Source: Thermoleophilia bacterium SCSIO 60948
GTDB taxonomy: Bacteria > Actinomycetota > Thermoleophilia > Solirubrobacterales > 70-9
DNA length: 64,000 nucleotides
NCBI GenBank assembly: GCA_021496505.1
Contig: CP053031.1
Location: forward strand, 2,162,001 to 2,226,000
Direction: 5' to 3'
Both the position numbers and the translations under genes were made by a program. The notes beneath the pieces were generated by a model. It worked only from the letters and a program-made list of their open reading frames with translations. It had not been told where the DNA came from and searched no databases. How positions within the stretch are numbered: the first letter of the stretch is position 1; each line of letters begins with the position of its first letter. Shown here one piece after another: positions 21,427 to 29,591 of the stretch.

Positions 21427-22089
21427 CTACGGGTTCGCGCGCTGGCGCAAGGCTTCGAAAACGAGCGCGGAAGCCGCGGTCGCCAGGTTGAGCGAGTCGA
21501 TGGCCCCACCCCCCGGCAGCGACACGAGTCCGTCGCATCCCTCGCTCACCCGCGGACGCAGCCCGCGCTCCTCGGAGCCGATCACGATCACGGCGCGGCC
21601 GGTGAGGTCGGCCTCCCAGGCCCGCTGGGGGGCATCAGCCGCGGCGCCGAAGACCCATCCGCCGGCGTCGCGGGCCGAGGCGAGCCAGTCGGCGAGGTTG
21701 CGCACGCGAGCAATGGCCAGGTGCTCCACCGCGCCCGCCGAGGCCTTGCACACGGCGGCGGTGACCGACGCCGCGCGCCGCTCGGGGATCACGACCCCGG
21801 CCAGGCCCGCGAACCCCGCCACCCGGCAGGCAGCCCCGAGGTTCTGCGGGTCCTGGACCTCGTCGAGCGCCAGCACCAGGGCATCGGGCGCCTCGAGCAG
21901 CCGCGTGGGGTCTGCGTAGCGGTAGGGGTCGACCTCGGCGACGACCCCCTGGTGGTCGGGCGAGCCCGCGAGGCGTTCGAGCTCGGCGGCCGGCACGTCG
22001 GGTGCCTCCCATGTGCGGTGCACGCGGCGCGGCCCGCGTTCGGCCTCGGCGACGGCGCGGCGCCCGTAGACGCGCTCGAGATCGGCCAC
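21427..22089 (-). CDS. rlmB: TrmH/SpoU family RNA 2'-O-methyltransferase (RlmB-like)
   Basis: This 220-residue SPOUT methyltransferase has an N-terminal substrate-binding domain (YGRRAVAEAERG) and a knotted C-terminal domain with the three SpoU motifs: DEVQDPQNLGAACRVAGFAG, VIVIGSEERGLRP and VSLPGGGAIDSLNLATAASALVFE. The length and the cysS-rlmB order are those of the 23S rRNA Gm2251 methylase of actinobacteria, so RlmB is the best name, although TrmH paralogs share these motifs. It begins nine bases after the cysS stop, in one operon. The N-terminal domain is somewhat shorter than usual. Confidence 0.88.
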   Translation of the reverse strand: MADLERVYGRRAVAEAERGPRRVHRTWEAPDVPAAELERLAGSPDHQGVVAEVDPYRYADPTRLLEAPDALVLALDEVQDPQNLGAACRVAGFAGLAGVVIPERRAASVTAAVCKASAGAVEHLAIARVRNLADWLASARDAGGWVFGAAADAPQRAWEADLTGRAVIVIGSEERGLRPRVSEGCDGLVSLPGGGAIDSLNLATAASALVFEALRQRANP

Positions 22090-22098
22090 GACGTCGCC

Positions 22099-23454
22099 CT
22101 ACAGCGGCCGCAGCTGCGGTCCGTCGGGCGTATCGGTGACCGCCCAGCCGAGCGCCGCGAGCTCGTCGCGGATCTCGTCGGCGCGGGCGAAGTCGCGTTC
22201 GGCTCGGGCGCGGTCACGCTCGGCGGCGAGCTCGGTGGCCCGCGCGTCGGCCTGCGGCGCGTCGACCGGCTCGGCGAGCGAGCCGAGGCCGAGGACGTCG
22301 AGCATCGACGCCACCGCCTCGTGGGCGCGGCCGATGGGCTCGCGTCGCGCCGCGGCGACGAGCGAGTGGATCTCGGCGAGCGCGCGGGGCGTGTTGAAGT
22401 CGTCGGCGAGCGCGGCCCGGAAGCGCTCGAGGTAATCCGCGACCTCCGGGCCCGCGTCCGGCGCCGCCGGCGCGGAGGCGAGGAACCCGCGCAGCCGCTC
22501 GACACGGTTCGCGGTCGCGTCGAGCTCGGCCTCGGAGAACGCGAGTGGCTGGCGGTAGTGGCCGGACAGCAGGAACATCACGATGGTCGCCGCGCCGTAG
22601 CGCTCGACCGCGTTGTGGAGCAGGAAGACGTCGCCCTCGGACTTCGACATCTTGCGCTCGCCGGCCTGGACCATGCCGTTGTGCATCCAGATCCGGGCAA
22701 GCGGGCGCCCGCGCGCGGCGGCGGTCTGCGCCTCCTCGTTCTCGTGGTGGGGAAAGATCAGGTCGGAGCCGCCGCCGTGAATCGAGATCTCGGTGCCGAG
22801 CAGCGCCTCGGCCATCGCCGAGCACTCGATGTGCCACCCCGGCCGGCCCGGCCCCCACGGTGAATCCCAGCTCGTGTCCTCACCGGGCTTCGTCGCCTTC
22901 CAGAGCGCGAAGTCGAGGCGATCGCCCTTGAGCTCCGCCGCGCCCGCCTCCTCGCCCTGGTCCATCTCGTCGGGCGAGCGGTTCGACAGCGCGCCATAGG
23001 CGGGGAAACTGCGGACCTTGAAGTAGACGTCGCCGCTCGACTCGTAGGCGTTGCCGGACTCGATCAGCGCCTCGATCAGCGCGATGATCTCGCCGACCGT
23101 CCGGGTCGCGAGCGGTTCGGCGTCGGGGCGGCCGAGACCGAGCGCGTCGGTGTCGGCGACGTAGCTCGCGGTCATCCGCTCGGCGAACGCGGCCGACCCC
23201 TCCCCCGCCTCGCGCGCCGCGTCGTAGATCTTGTCGTTGACGTCGGTGACGTTGATGACGAGACGGGGTTCGTAGCCCTCGGCCTCGAGGAACCGCCGCA
23301 GGACGCTGAAGACGACGTACGGGCGCGCGTTGCCGATGTGGATCCGGTCGTAGACGGTCGGACCGCAGGCGTAGATCCCTACGGTGCCGTCCGAACCCGG
23401 CTCGAGCACGGCCGGAGCCCCGCTCATCGTGTCCCTGATCCTCACCTCACGCAT
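22099..23454 (-). CDS. cysS: Cysteinyl-tRNA synthetase
   Basis: This 451-residue class I synthetase charges tRNA-Cys. The zinc-binding cysteine C30 and HIGN (39-42) are in GIYACGPTVYDRIHIGNARPY-type sequence; WHIECSAMA and HGGGSDLIFPHHENE supply further zinc and active-site residues; the KMSKS loop is GERKMSKSEGD. The C-terminal DALR-like domain is present (FNTPRALAEIHSL) and ends with the short anticodon-binding tail. The ATG at 23454 has TAGCAT nine bases upstream. It is followed by rlmB, as in many actinobacteria. It is not the MshC paralog of mycothiol synthesis, because the CysS anticodon region is complete. Confidence 0.95.
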   Translation of the reverse strand: MREVRIRDTMSGAPAVLEPGSDGTVGIYACGPTVYDRIHIGNARPYVVFSVLRRFLEAEGYEPRLVINVTDVNDKIYDAAREAGEGSAAFAERMTASYVADTDALGLGRPDAEPLATRTVGEIIALIEALIESGNAYESSGDVYFKVRSFPAYGALSNRSPDEMDQGEEAGAAELKGDRLDFALWKATKPGEDTSWDSPWGPGRPGWHIECSAMAEALLGTEISIHGGGSDLIFPHHENEEAQTAAARGRPLARIWMHNGMVQAGERKMSKSEGDVFLLHNAVERYGAATIVMFLLSGHYRQPLAFSEAELDATANRVERLRGFLASAPAAPDAGPEVADYLERFRAALADDFNTPRALAEIHSLVAAARREPIGRAHEAVASMLDVLGLGSLAEPVDAPQADARATELAAERDRARAERDFARADEIRDELAALGWAVTDTPDGPQLRPL

Positions 23455-23481
23455 CGCCGGGCGATGCTACGCGGAAGCGCG

Positions 23482-25287
23482 TTACGACAGGTCCTTCTTG
23501 AGCACCTTGCCGGTTGTGTTCCTCGGCAGCTCGTCGATGAACTCGACCTCGCGCGGGACCTTGTAGTTCGAGAGGTTCGACTTGACGTGCTGCTTGACGC
23601 CGTCCTCGTCGAGCGACCCGCTCGACGTCAGGACGACGAAGGCCTTGAGGCGCTGGCCGTACTCGTCGTCCTCGACGCCGATCACCGCGACCTCGCTGAC
23701 GTCGTCGTGGTCGGAGAGCAGGTCCTCGACCTCGCGCGGGAAGACGTTCTCGCCGCCCGAGACGATCATCTCGTCGTCGCGACCGTCGATGAACAGCCGC
23801 CCGTCCTCGTCGAAGTGCCCGACGTCGCCCGAGGACAGGAGCCCCTCGAGGTCGTCCTTGTTGCCACCGCCGGTATAGCCCTCGAAGGCCATCTCGTTGC
23901 CGACGAAGATCCGCCCGGTCTCGCCCGACTCGACCTCGTTGTCGTCCTCGTCGACGATCTTGATCACGGTCCCGTGCGGCGGCTTGCCCGATGTCCCGGG
24001 CGCGGCGCGCAGGTCCTCGGGCGTCGCGATCGAGGCCCAGGCGACCTCGGTTGAGCCGTAGAGGTTGTAGAGGTTGTCGCCGAACTGATCCATCCAGCGC
24101 TTCGCGAGCTCGCCCGGGAGCGCGGATCCACTCGCGGCGGTCACCCGGAGCTTCGAGCAGTCGTACTTGTCGAGCGTCTGCGAATCGAGCTCGAGGATCC
24201 GCTGCATCATCACCGGGACGACGACGAGCGCCGTGGCATCGGCCTTGTCGACGAGCTCGACCGTCCCCTCGGGGTCGAAGCGGCGACGCAGGTGGATCGT
24301 CGACTCGAGCGCCATCGCGAGCGAGAAGTGGACGAAGCCCCACGAGTGGAAGAGCGGCGCCGCGATCACGGTCGGCTCGTGCGCCTTCAGCGGGATCTTC
24401 GAGAACAGCGCGGCCAACGGGCTCAGGGACGCCGGCGCCGAGCGCTGTGCGCCCTTCGGCGTCCCGGTCGTGCCTGATGTGAGGATGATGAACCGAGGCG
24501 GCTTGCCCGGAGGCGAGAGGTCGTCGGCCGAGCCGCGCTCGATCAGCTCCTCGAGCGTCGTGTCGGTCTTCGCGTGCTCCTCGGCCTCAGCGACCTCGTC
24601 CTCGGAGGGCTCGTCCTCGCCATCGCCGGCCGCGTCGCCCGAGTCCTCCTCGCCGGGGACGCCGGAGGAGTCCTCCTCGTCATCATCGGTGTCGGTGTCG
24701 GTCGACCCCTCGCCGGAGGCGCCGGAATCGGTGTCGTGATCCGCGTCGCGCCAGGCGATGTAGCGCTTGAGGTCCTTGCTCGCCTCGGCCAGCAGACCGG
24801 CGAACTCCTCGTCGTAGACCAGCGCGACCGGCTCCTCGCGCTCGACCACGCCCTTGAGCTGCGGCGCCGCGAAGCCCGTGTTCATGTAGAGCGCGGTCGC
24901 TCCGAGCTTTGCGATCGCGACCGTCGCCTCGACGAAGCCGCGATGGTTGCGGCACATGATCGCGACGCCATCCCCGGCGCTCACGCCCTCCTCGGCGAGA
25001 GCGTTGGCGAGCTTGTTCGTCCGCTCCTGGACCTCGGCGTAGGTCAGCTCGCCGATCTCGTCGGAGATCATCACGTTGTCGGCGGCCTTGATCGAGCCGA
25101 CCGCGACGCCCGTCGCCGGCGAGGCGCCCCACTGGATCAGGGTCTTCAGGACCCGCAGGTCCTTGCCGGGACCGGCGAGGGTGATGATGCCGGCGTCTCG
25201 TAGCTGCTTGAGGACGAACGGGACCCCAGAGACCGGGCCCAGAGGCCCGAGATTGATTCCGCCAACCGACTTCCCGATCTCGCTCAT
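23482..25287 (-). CDS. Acyl-CoA synthetase (AMP-forming, FadD-like) with a long acidic insertion
   Basis: This 601-residue ANL-superfamily ligase activates a carboxylic acid through an adenylate to the CoA thioester. The P-loop ILTSGTTGTPKG is at residues 268-279. LFHSWGF, NLYGSTEVA, the hinge region FDEDGRLFIDGRDDEMIVSGGENVFP and the catalytic lysine in NTTGKVLKKDLS are all present. Residues about 183-243, just before the P-loop, form an Asp/Glu/Ser/Gly/Thr low-complexity segment that ordinary homologues lack. The start is ATG at 25287 with GAGGGA upstream; a longer frame back to 25383 is not homologous. The substrate is probably a medium- or long-chain fatty acid. It stands alone, next to a perfect inverted repeat in its upstream region. 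Confidence 0.9.
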   Translation of the reverse strand: MSEIGKSVGGINLGPLGPVSGVPFVLKQLRDAGIITLAGPGKDLRVLKTLIQWGASPATGVAVGSIKAADNVMISDEIGELTYAEVQERTNKLANALAEEGVSAGDGVAIMCRNHRGFVEATVAIAKLGATALYMNTGFAAPQLKGVVEREEPVALVYDEEFAGLLAEASKDLKRYIAWRDADHDTDSGASGEGSTDTDTDDDEEDSSGVPGEEDSGDAAGDGEDEPSEDEVAEAEEHAKTDTTLEELIERGSADDLSPPGKPPRFIILTSGTTGTPKGAQRSAPASLSPLAALFSKIPLKAHEPTVIAAPLFHSWGFVHFSLAMALESTIHLRRRFDPEGTVELVDKADATALVVVPVMMQRILELDSQTLDKYDCSKLRVTAASGSALPGELAKRWMDQFGDNLYNLYGSTEVAWASIATPEDLRAAPGTSGKPPHGTVIKIVDEDDNEVESGETGRIFVGNEMAFEGYTGGGNKDDLEGLLSSGDVGHFDEDGRLFIDGRDDEMIVSGGENVFPREVEDLLSDHDDVSEVAVIGVEDDEYGQRLKAFVVLTSSGSLDEDGVKQHVKSNLSNYKVPREVEFIDELPRNTTGKVLKKDLS

Positions 25288-25322
25288 TCCCTCACCGTCT
25301 CTCGCCCGACACCCCGCAGCGT

Positions 25323-25347
25323 CGCGCAGCCTATTCGAGGCTGCGCG
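25323..25347. promoter_or_regulatory. Perfect 10-bp inverted repeat upstream of the acyl-CoA synthetase gene
   Basis: Arms 25323-25332 and 25338-25347 are perfectly complementary around ATTCG. It sits 36 bases before the synthetase start in the divergent region and could be a repressor operator or a leader hairpin. Confidence 0.45.
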
Positions 25348-25479
25348 CCAGATGCGCACTTGTCCGCCGGCCTGGGGTGACATGCGTTCAACCAGCCGTT
25401 CTCATCCCGACTTGCCTCGCGGGTCGATACTGGACTGACGAACGGATCCGGTGGGTGGATACGGATGGGAGGCCCCACG

Positions 25480-26292
25480 ATGGAAGTTTCCGAGATCAGC
25501 GCGCGGCACCGCAGGATGTGGGCGTCCGGCGACTACCCGGAGATGGTCGAGACGTTCCTGTTGCCGCTCGGGCCACAGCTCGTCGACGTCGCGGGGATCG
25601 GCCCGGGAATGAGCGTCCTCGACGTCGCCGCGGGGACCGGGAACGCCTCGCTGCCGGCGGCGGAGACGGGCGCCGAGGTCGTCGCGAGCGACCTCACCCC
25701 GGAGCTGCTCGAGGTCGGCCGACGGCGCGCCGAGGCGGCCGGGCTCGAGCTTCGCTGGGAGGAGGCCGACGCTCAGGACCTGCCGTTCGGCGACTCCGAG
25801 TTCGACGTCGTCATCTCGGCGATCGGGGCGATGTTCGCGCCCTTCCACGAGCAGGTCGCCGACGAGCTCGTCCGCGTTTTGAAGCCCGGCGGGACCCTCG
25901 GTCTGCTCAGCTGGACCCCCGAGGGAATGATCGGCGGCCTGTTTCGGACGATCGGCCAGTTCGCTCCGCCGCCGCCGCCGGGAGCGCAGCCGCCGCCGCT
26001 CTGGGGTGGCGAGGGCCACCTGCGCGAGCTGTTCGGCGATCGCATCGAATGGCGCACGCTCGAGCGCCGGACGCTCGAGGTCGACGCCTTCGGGCAGGCG
26101 CGGGAGTTCGGCGAGCACTTCAAGGCCTACTACGGGCCGACGATCGCGGCGCGCGCGAACGCGGAGGCCAACGGTCGCGCCGAGGAGTTCGATGCGGCGC
26201 TCGACGCGTTCTGCCACGAGTGGAACCGCGGCAGCGACGATTCGGCGCGGTTCGAGATGGAGTTCCTGCTCGCCGTCGGTACGCGGACCTAG
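25480..26292 (+). CDS. Class I SAM-dependent methyltransferase (UbiE/MenG-like fold)
   Basis: This 270-residue protein has motif I VLDVAAGTGNASLPAAETG, the acidic loop VVASDLTPELLEVG, motif II EEADAQDLPFGDSEFDVVISAIGAMFAPF and motif III LKPGGTLGLLSWTPEG. This is the Methyltransf_11 pattern. After the Rossmann core there is a proline-rich segment (APPPPPGAQPPPLW) and a helical C-terminus. I prefer the ATG at 25480 because GGGAGG lies seven bases before it; an in-frame ATG five codons earlier has no ribosome-binding site. The substrate is unknown. It is divergent from the acyl-CoA synthetase gene and shares its control region. Confidence 0.86.
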   Translation: MEVSEISARHRRMWASGDYPEMVETFLLPLGPQLVDVAGIGPGMSVLDVAAGTGNASLPAAETGAEVVASDLTPELLEVGRRRAEAAGLELRWEEADAQDLPFGDSEFDVVISAIGAMFAPFHEQVADELVRVLKPGGTLGLLSWTPEGMIGGLFRTIGQFAPPPPPGAQPPPLWGGEGHLRELFGDRIEWRTLERRTLEVDAFGQAREFGEHFKAYYGPTIAARANAEANGRAEEFDAALDAFCHEWNRGSDDSARFEMEFLLAVGTRT

Positions 26293-26307
26293 ACGGCGCG
26301 GACCGGC

Positions 26308-26778
26308 TCAGCCGCCGACGTCGACCAGCGCGACCGCTATCGCGGCGACCCCCTCGCCGCGCCCGATCCAGCCCATGCCCTCGTTCGTCGTCGCCTTGAC
26401 GGAGACGGGGGCGCCGGTGAGCTCAGACAGCGTCGCCTCGATCCGCCCGCGGTGAGGGCCGAGCTTCGGCTCCTCGGCGACCAGGGTCAGATCGGCGTTG
26501 ACCAGCTCGGCGCCGGCGCAGATCTCCCCGAGCGTGGCCCGGAGCAGGTCGGAAGAGTCGGAGTCGCGCCAGCGCTCGTCGCTCGGCGGGAAGTGGGTGC
26601 CGATGTCGCCCTCGCCGCAGGCGCCGAGGATCGCGTCGATCAGCGCGTGGATCAGGACGTCGGCGTCCGAGTGCCCGGCGAGACCGCGATCGTGCTCGAT
26701 CCGCACGCCGCCGAGCACCAGCGGGCGCCCGGACTCGAAGCGGTGCGAGTCGTAGCCGCTGCCGATCCGAAGGCTCAT
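26308..26778 (-). CDS. ispF: 2-C-methyl-D-erythritol 2,4-cyclodiphosphate synthase
   Basis: This 156-residue IspF catalyses the fifth step of the MEP isoprenoid pathway, closing the cyclic diphosphate and releasing CMP. The metal ligands are in RIGSGYDSHRFESG and AGHSDADVLIHALIDAILGA. THFPPSDERW, DLTLVAEEPKLGPH and the C-terminal VKATTNEGMGWIGRGEGVA are all family-typical. The ATG overlaps the stop of the PHP phosphatase gene (ATGA, 26775-26778). IspD lies two genes away rather than adjacent, with a phosphatase and a DUF389 gene in between. The protein is full length. Confidence 0.95.
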   Translation of the reverse strand: MSLRIGSGYDSHRFESGRPLVLGGVRIEHDRGLAGHSDADVLIHALIDAILGACGEGDIGTHFPPSDERWRDSDSSDLLRATLGEICAGAELVNADLTLVAEEPKLGPHRGRIEATLSELTGAPVSVKATTNEGMGWIGRGEGVAAIAVALVDVGG

Positions 26779-27605
26779 CCGACCGGCTCCGTGCGGCGCT
26801 CGCGACCGCGGAACGTCGCGATCTCCGTGACGCCCCAGCGCTCGAGCGCGGCGAGCCCCTGCTCGTATCCGAAGCCGATCTCCTGCGGGCGATGGGCGTC
26901 GGAGGACAGGCAGAAGACGGCGCCGGCGTCGACCAGCATCTCGCCCAGCGCCTCGCCCGGGTAGATCTCGCCGACCGGCTTCCGCAGCCCGGCCGTCGAG
27001 ATCTCGACCGCGACCCCGGAGTCCGCGACGGCCGCCGCGAACGGCTCGTAGAAGAAGCGCGGGTCGCGTTCGGGGACCGGACGCTTCGCGCCCCACATCT
27101 TGACGAGGTCGGGGTGGGCGATGACGTCGAAGAGGCCTGAGCGCGCGGACTCGGCGAGCAGCTCGAAGTAGCGCGACCAGATCCGCTCCGGATCCGGGTT
27201 CGAGGCCCAGACGTCGTAGTCGCCGTGGTCGAGCGCCTGATCGCCGTCCCCGAGGAAGTGGACGGAGCCGATGACGTAGTCGAGCTCGAGCGAGTCGAGC
27301 AGCGAGCCGATCCGGTCCTCTGCTCCGGCGACGAAGTCCGCCTCGATCCCGGCGAGCAGCTCGCTCTCGTGCAGGAAGTCCACGTAGCGCTCGATGTCGT
27401 CGACCGCCGATTCTCGCCACAGCTCGTGGTCCCAGATCTCGAGCGCGGCGGAGAAGCGGTAGATGTGCTCGGAGACGCCGAGGTCGGTGATGCCGGCGGT
27501 CTCGGCAGCCTCGCGATAGCGCTCGACGTTCGCCGGCGTGAAGTAGCGCTCGGCGGTCGCCGCGCGATCGTCGGCGCGCAGATGGACGTGGAGGTCGGTG
27601 AGCAC
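26775..27605 (-). CDS. PHP-domain phosphatase, histidinol-phosphatase (HisK/HisJ) type
   Basis: This 276-residue PHP-fold metallophosphatase has the first metal motif at the very start (VLTDLHVHL), then GVSEHIYRF, GIEADFV, VIGSVHFLGD, DVIAHPDLVKMWG and LSSDAHRP, the set that coordinates a trinuclear metal centre. Layout and length match the HisK group, which dephosphorylates histidinol phosphate, although other sugar phosphates are possible and no other his gene is present. I take the GTG at 27605 because PHP proteins begin directly before DLHxH; the frame continues upstream but overlaps the divergent gene. It is coupled to ispF by an ATGA overlap. Confidence 0.85.
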   Translation of the reverse strand: MLTDLHVHLRADDRAATAERYFTPANVERYREAAETAGITDLGVSEHIYRFSAALEIWDHELWRESAVDDIERYVDFLHESELLAGIEADFVAGAEDRIGSLLDSLELDYVIGSVHFLGDGDQALDHGDYDVWASNPDPERIWSRYFELLAESARSGLFDVIAHPDLVKMWGAKRPVPERDPRFFYEPFAAAVADSGVAVEISTAGLRKPVGEIYPGEALGEMLVDAGAVFCLSSDAHRPQEIGFGYEQGLAALERWGVTEIATFRGRERRTEPVG

Positions 27606-27663
27606 GCGCCCATCAATAGCGAGTCCGCGCCGGAGTCCGAGCGTCCTGCGCCGCGAGCTCGCG

Positions 27664-27669
27664 TACTCT
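27664..27669 (+). promoter_or_regulatory. -10-like TACTCT, leaderless DUF389 gene start
   Basis: TACTCT, six bases, GTG at 27676 on the plus strand. No ribosome-binding site is visible. Confidence 0.5.
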
Positions 27670-27675
27670 CGCGGC

Positions 27676-28686
27676 GTGATCCATCTCCGGATCGTTTGCC
27701 CCCGGGAGCTCTCCGAGCAGGCCCAGGAGATCCTCTCGGGGTCCGACAGCGCCTGCAACCTCGTCGTGGCCGAGGGCGCTGCGCGCAGACCGGAGGGCGA
27801 CCTGATCCTCTGCGACGTCGCGAGAGAGGACGCGAGCGTGCTGATCGGCGAGCTTCGCGAGCTCGGGATCGGCGAGGACGGCTCGATCGCTCTCGACGAC
27901 ATGACCGCGCAGATCTCGCGCGGGGCCATTGAGGCCGAGAAGGCCGCTCGCGGGATGCCGTCCGACGCGATCGTCTGGGAGGAGATCGAGTCTCACACCT
28001 CCGAGGAGGTCGAGCTCTCGGCGACCTTCCTGGCCTTCATGGTCATCGCGATCTCGATCGCCGCCGTCGGGATCATCACCGACCAGATCGTGCTGATCAT
28101 CGGTGCGATGGTCGTCGGCCCCGAGTTCGGTCCGCTTGCGGCGCTGGCGGTCGCGGTCGTCGAGCGTCGCGGCGACCTCGCCCGCAAGTCGACGTTGGCT
28201 CTCCTCGTCGGATTCCCACTCGGGATCGCCGTCGCGGTCGCCGGGACGCTCGTGCTGGACGCGGTCGGCCTGATCCCGGCGAACTTCGAGTCGTCGACCC
28301 AGGAACAGACCGGCTTCATCGCCCATCCCGACGCCTTCAGCGTCGTCGTCGCATCGCTCGCCGGGATGGCGGGCGTGCTGTCGCTCACCAGCGCGAAGTC
28401 CGGCGCCCTCGTCGGCGTCCTGATCTCGGTCACCACGATCCCGGCGGCCGGGGGCATCGGGGTCGCGCTCGCGCTCGGTGAGGCCGGTGAGCTGGCCGGA
28501 TCGGCGGCGCAGCTCGGCATCAACCTCGGCGCGATCCTCGCGACTAGCATCATCGTCCTGACCGTCGAGCGCATCAACTACGAGCGCCGCCGGCGCCGCC
28601 ACGACGACTCTGGGCCGGTCCGGTCGAAGCCCCCGGAGAAGGCGGCCGAGGGCGACCCGAGCCCGGCGGAGGGAACCGGTGACTGA
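27676..28686 (+). CDS. DUF389 (TIGR00341) family membrane protein
   Basis: This 336-residue protein has a soluble ferredoxin-like N-terminal domain (IHLRIVCPRELSEQAQEIL to about residue 110) and six membrane helices. It carries the DUF389 hallmark IIGAMVVGPEFGPLAALAVAVVERR followed by VASLAGMAGVLSLTSAKSGALVGVLISVTTIPAAGGIGVALA. The C-terminus is charged and proline-rich. Members are widespread and uncharacterised; a transport or channel role is assumed from the re-entrant-like glycine-rich helices. The GTG at 27676 is directly preceded by a leaderless promoter motif. The stop overlaps the start of a 52-residue membrane protein gene that is probably its partner. Confidence 0.9.
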   Translation: MIHLRIVCPRELSEQAQEILSGSDSACNLVVAEGAARRPEGDLILCDVAREDASVLIGELRELGIGEDGSIALDDMTAQISRGAIEAEKAARGMPSDAIVWEEIESHTSEEVELSATFLAFMVIAISIAAVGIITDQIVLIIGAMVVGPEFGPLAALAVAVVERRGDLARKSTLALLVGFPLGIAVAVAGTLVLDAVGLIPANFESSTQEQTGFIAHPDAFSVVVASLAGMAGVLSLTSAKSGALVGVLISVTTIPAAGGIGVALALGEAGELAGSAAQLGINLGAILATSIIVLTVERINYERRRRRHDDSGPVRSKPPEKAAEGDPSPAEGTGD

Positions 28687-28837
28687 CCCGCGCGTTCAGC
28701 TCGCGACGATGCTCGGCGCGTTCGTCGCCGGCACCCTGGTCGCCGAGCTCGCCGGTGCGGCGAACCTCGGGATCGCGCTCAGCTTCGGCAGCCTCGCATT
28801 CGCCGCCGTGCTGCTCGTCAACCTCGCCCGCGGCTGA
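28679..28837 (+). CDS. 52-residue two-helix membrane protein coupled to the DUF389 gene
   Basis: A short open frame begins with GTG at 28679 inside the last codons of the DUF389 gene (8-base overlap) and ends at TGA 28835-28837. The product is VTDPRVQLATMLGAFVAGTL followed by a second hydrophobic run, GIALSFGSLAFAAVLLVNLA, ending RG. Two helices with a short glycine/alanine linker are expected. Third-position GC is very high, as in real genes here, and the overlap argues for translational coupling. I recognise no family; it may be a small subunit or assembly partner of the DUF389 protein. Confidence 0.65.
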   Translation: MTDPRVQLATMLGAFVAGTLVAELAGAANLGIALSFGSLAFAAVLLVNLARG

Positions 28838-28876
28838 GGCGCGCCGCAGAGGCGCGGACCGGGGCTCGCGCTGCGA

Positions 28877-29572
28877 TCAGCCTCCCGCGAGCCGCGCCTC
28901 GGCGAGGCGCAGGTCCGAGGGGGTGGTCAGCTTGGCGTTGGCCGGATCGGCGGCGACGAGCCCGACGCGCCCGCCGGCCGCCTCGATCAGAGCGGCGTCG
29001 TCGGTCGCCGCCGCCAGCTCCTCGGCGCTCGCGCGTTCGATCGCCGATCGCAGCGCGGCGGTCCGAAACGCCTGCGGCGTCTGGATCGCCCACAGTCGGT
29101 CGCGATCGAGCGTCTGCTCGACGTACGGGGTCCCCTCTCCCCCGGTCGGCGCGGCCAGCTTGACCGTGTCCGAGACCCGAGCCGCGGCGACCGCCCCGTC
29201 GAGCGCGGGGTCGGCTCCGAGCGCGCCGAGAACGGCGGTGAACAGCTCGGGCGGGGCGAAGATCCGCGCCGCGTCGTGGACGGCGACGAGCTCCGAGTCG
29301 GCCTCGGCCAGGGCCGCGGCGACCGAGGCCGACCGCGAACCCGCGCCCGGGACGATCGTCACCGCGAACTCCGGACCGAGCCCGGCGGCATCGACCGCCG
29401 CGCGGGTCTCGCCGAGCCACTCCGGCGGTCCGGCCACCACGGCGCCGCGAAGCGACGGGCTCGCGGCCGCGTTTCGCAGCGAGTGGGCCAGCAGCGTCCG
29501 GCCACCGGCCTCGATCAGCGCCTTCGGGCGGCCGGCCCCGAGCCTCTGCCCGGAGCCGGCCGCCGCGATCAG
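28877..29572 (-). CDS. ispD: 2-C-methyl-D-erythritol 4-phosphate cytidylyltransferase, start codon non-standard
   Basis: IspD transfers CMP onto methylerythritol phosphate in the MEP pathway. The glycine-rich nucleotide loop IAAAGSGQRLGAGRPKAL opens the protein, and VHDAARIF, AAARVSDTVK, WAIQTPQAF and TDDAALIEAAGG are the expected later motifs; the end DLRLAEARLAG is normal. The frame has no ATG, GTG or TTG between the carD stop and the glycine-rich loop, so I place the start at CTG 29572 (231 residues), 20 bases after the carD stop. ATC at 29569 is an alternative. It must be translated by coupling to carD or from a rare start codon. Confidence 0.85.
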   Translation of the reverse strand: MIAAAGSGQRLGAGRPKALIEAGGRTLLAHSLRNAAASPSLRGAVVAGPPEWLGETRAAVDAAGLGPEFAVTIVPGAGSRSASVAAALAEADSELVAVHDAARIFAPPELFTAVLGALGADPALDGAVAAARVSDTVKLAAPTGGEGTPYVEQTLDRDRLWAIQTPQAFRTAALRSAIERASAEELAAATDDAALIEAAGGRVGLVAADPANAKLTTPSDLRLAEARLAGG

Positions 29573-29591
29573 CGCGAGGGCGTCGCCTCGT

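Noticed and set aside
25288-25383. N-terminal extension of the acyl-CoA synthetase by 32 residues
   Set aside because: It would translate the perfect inverted repeat at 25323-25347, and the ATG at 25287 has a ribosome-binding site.
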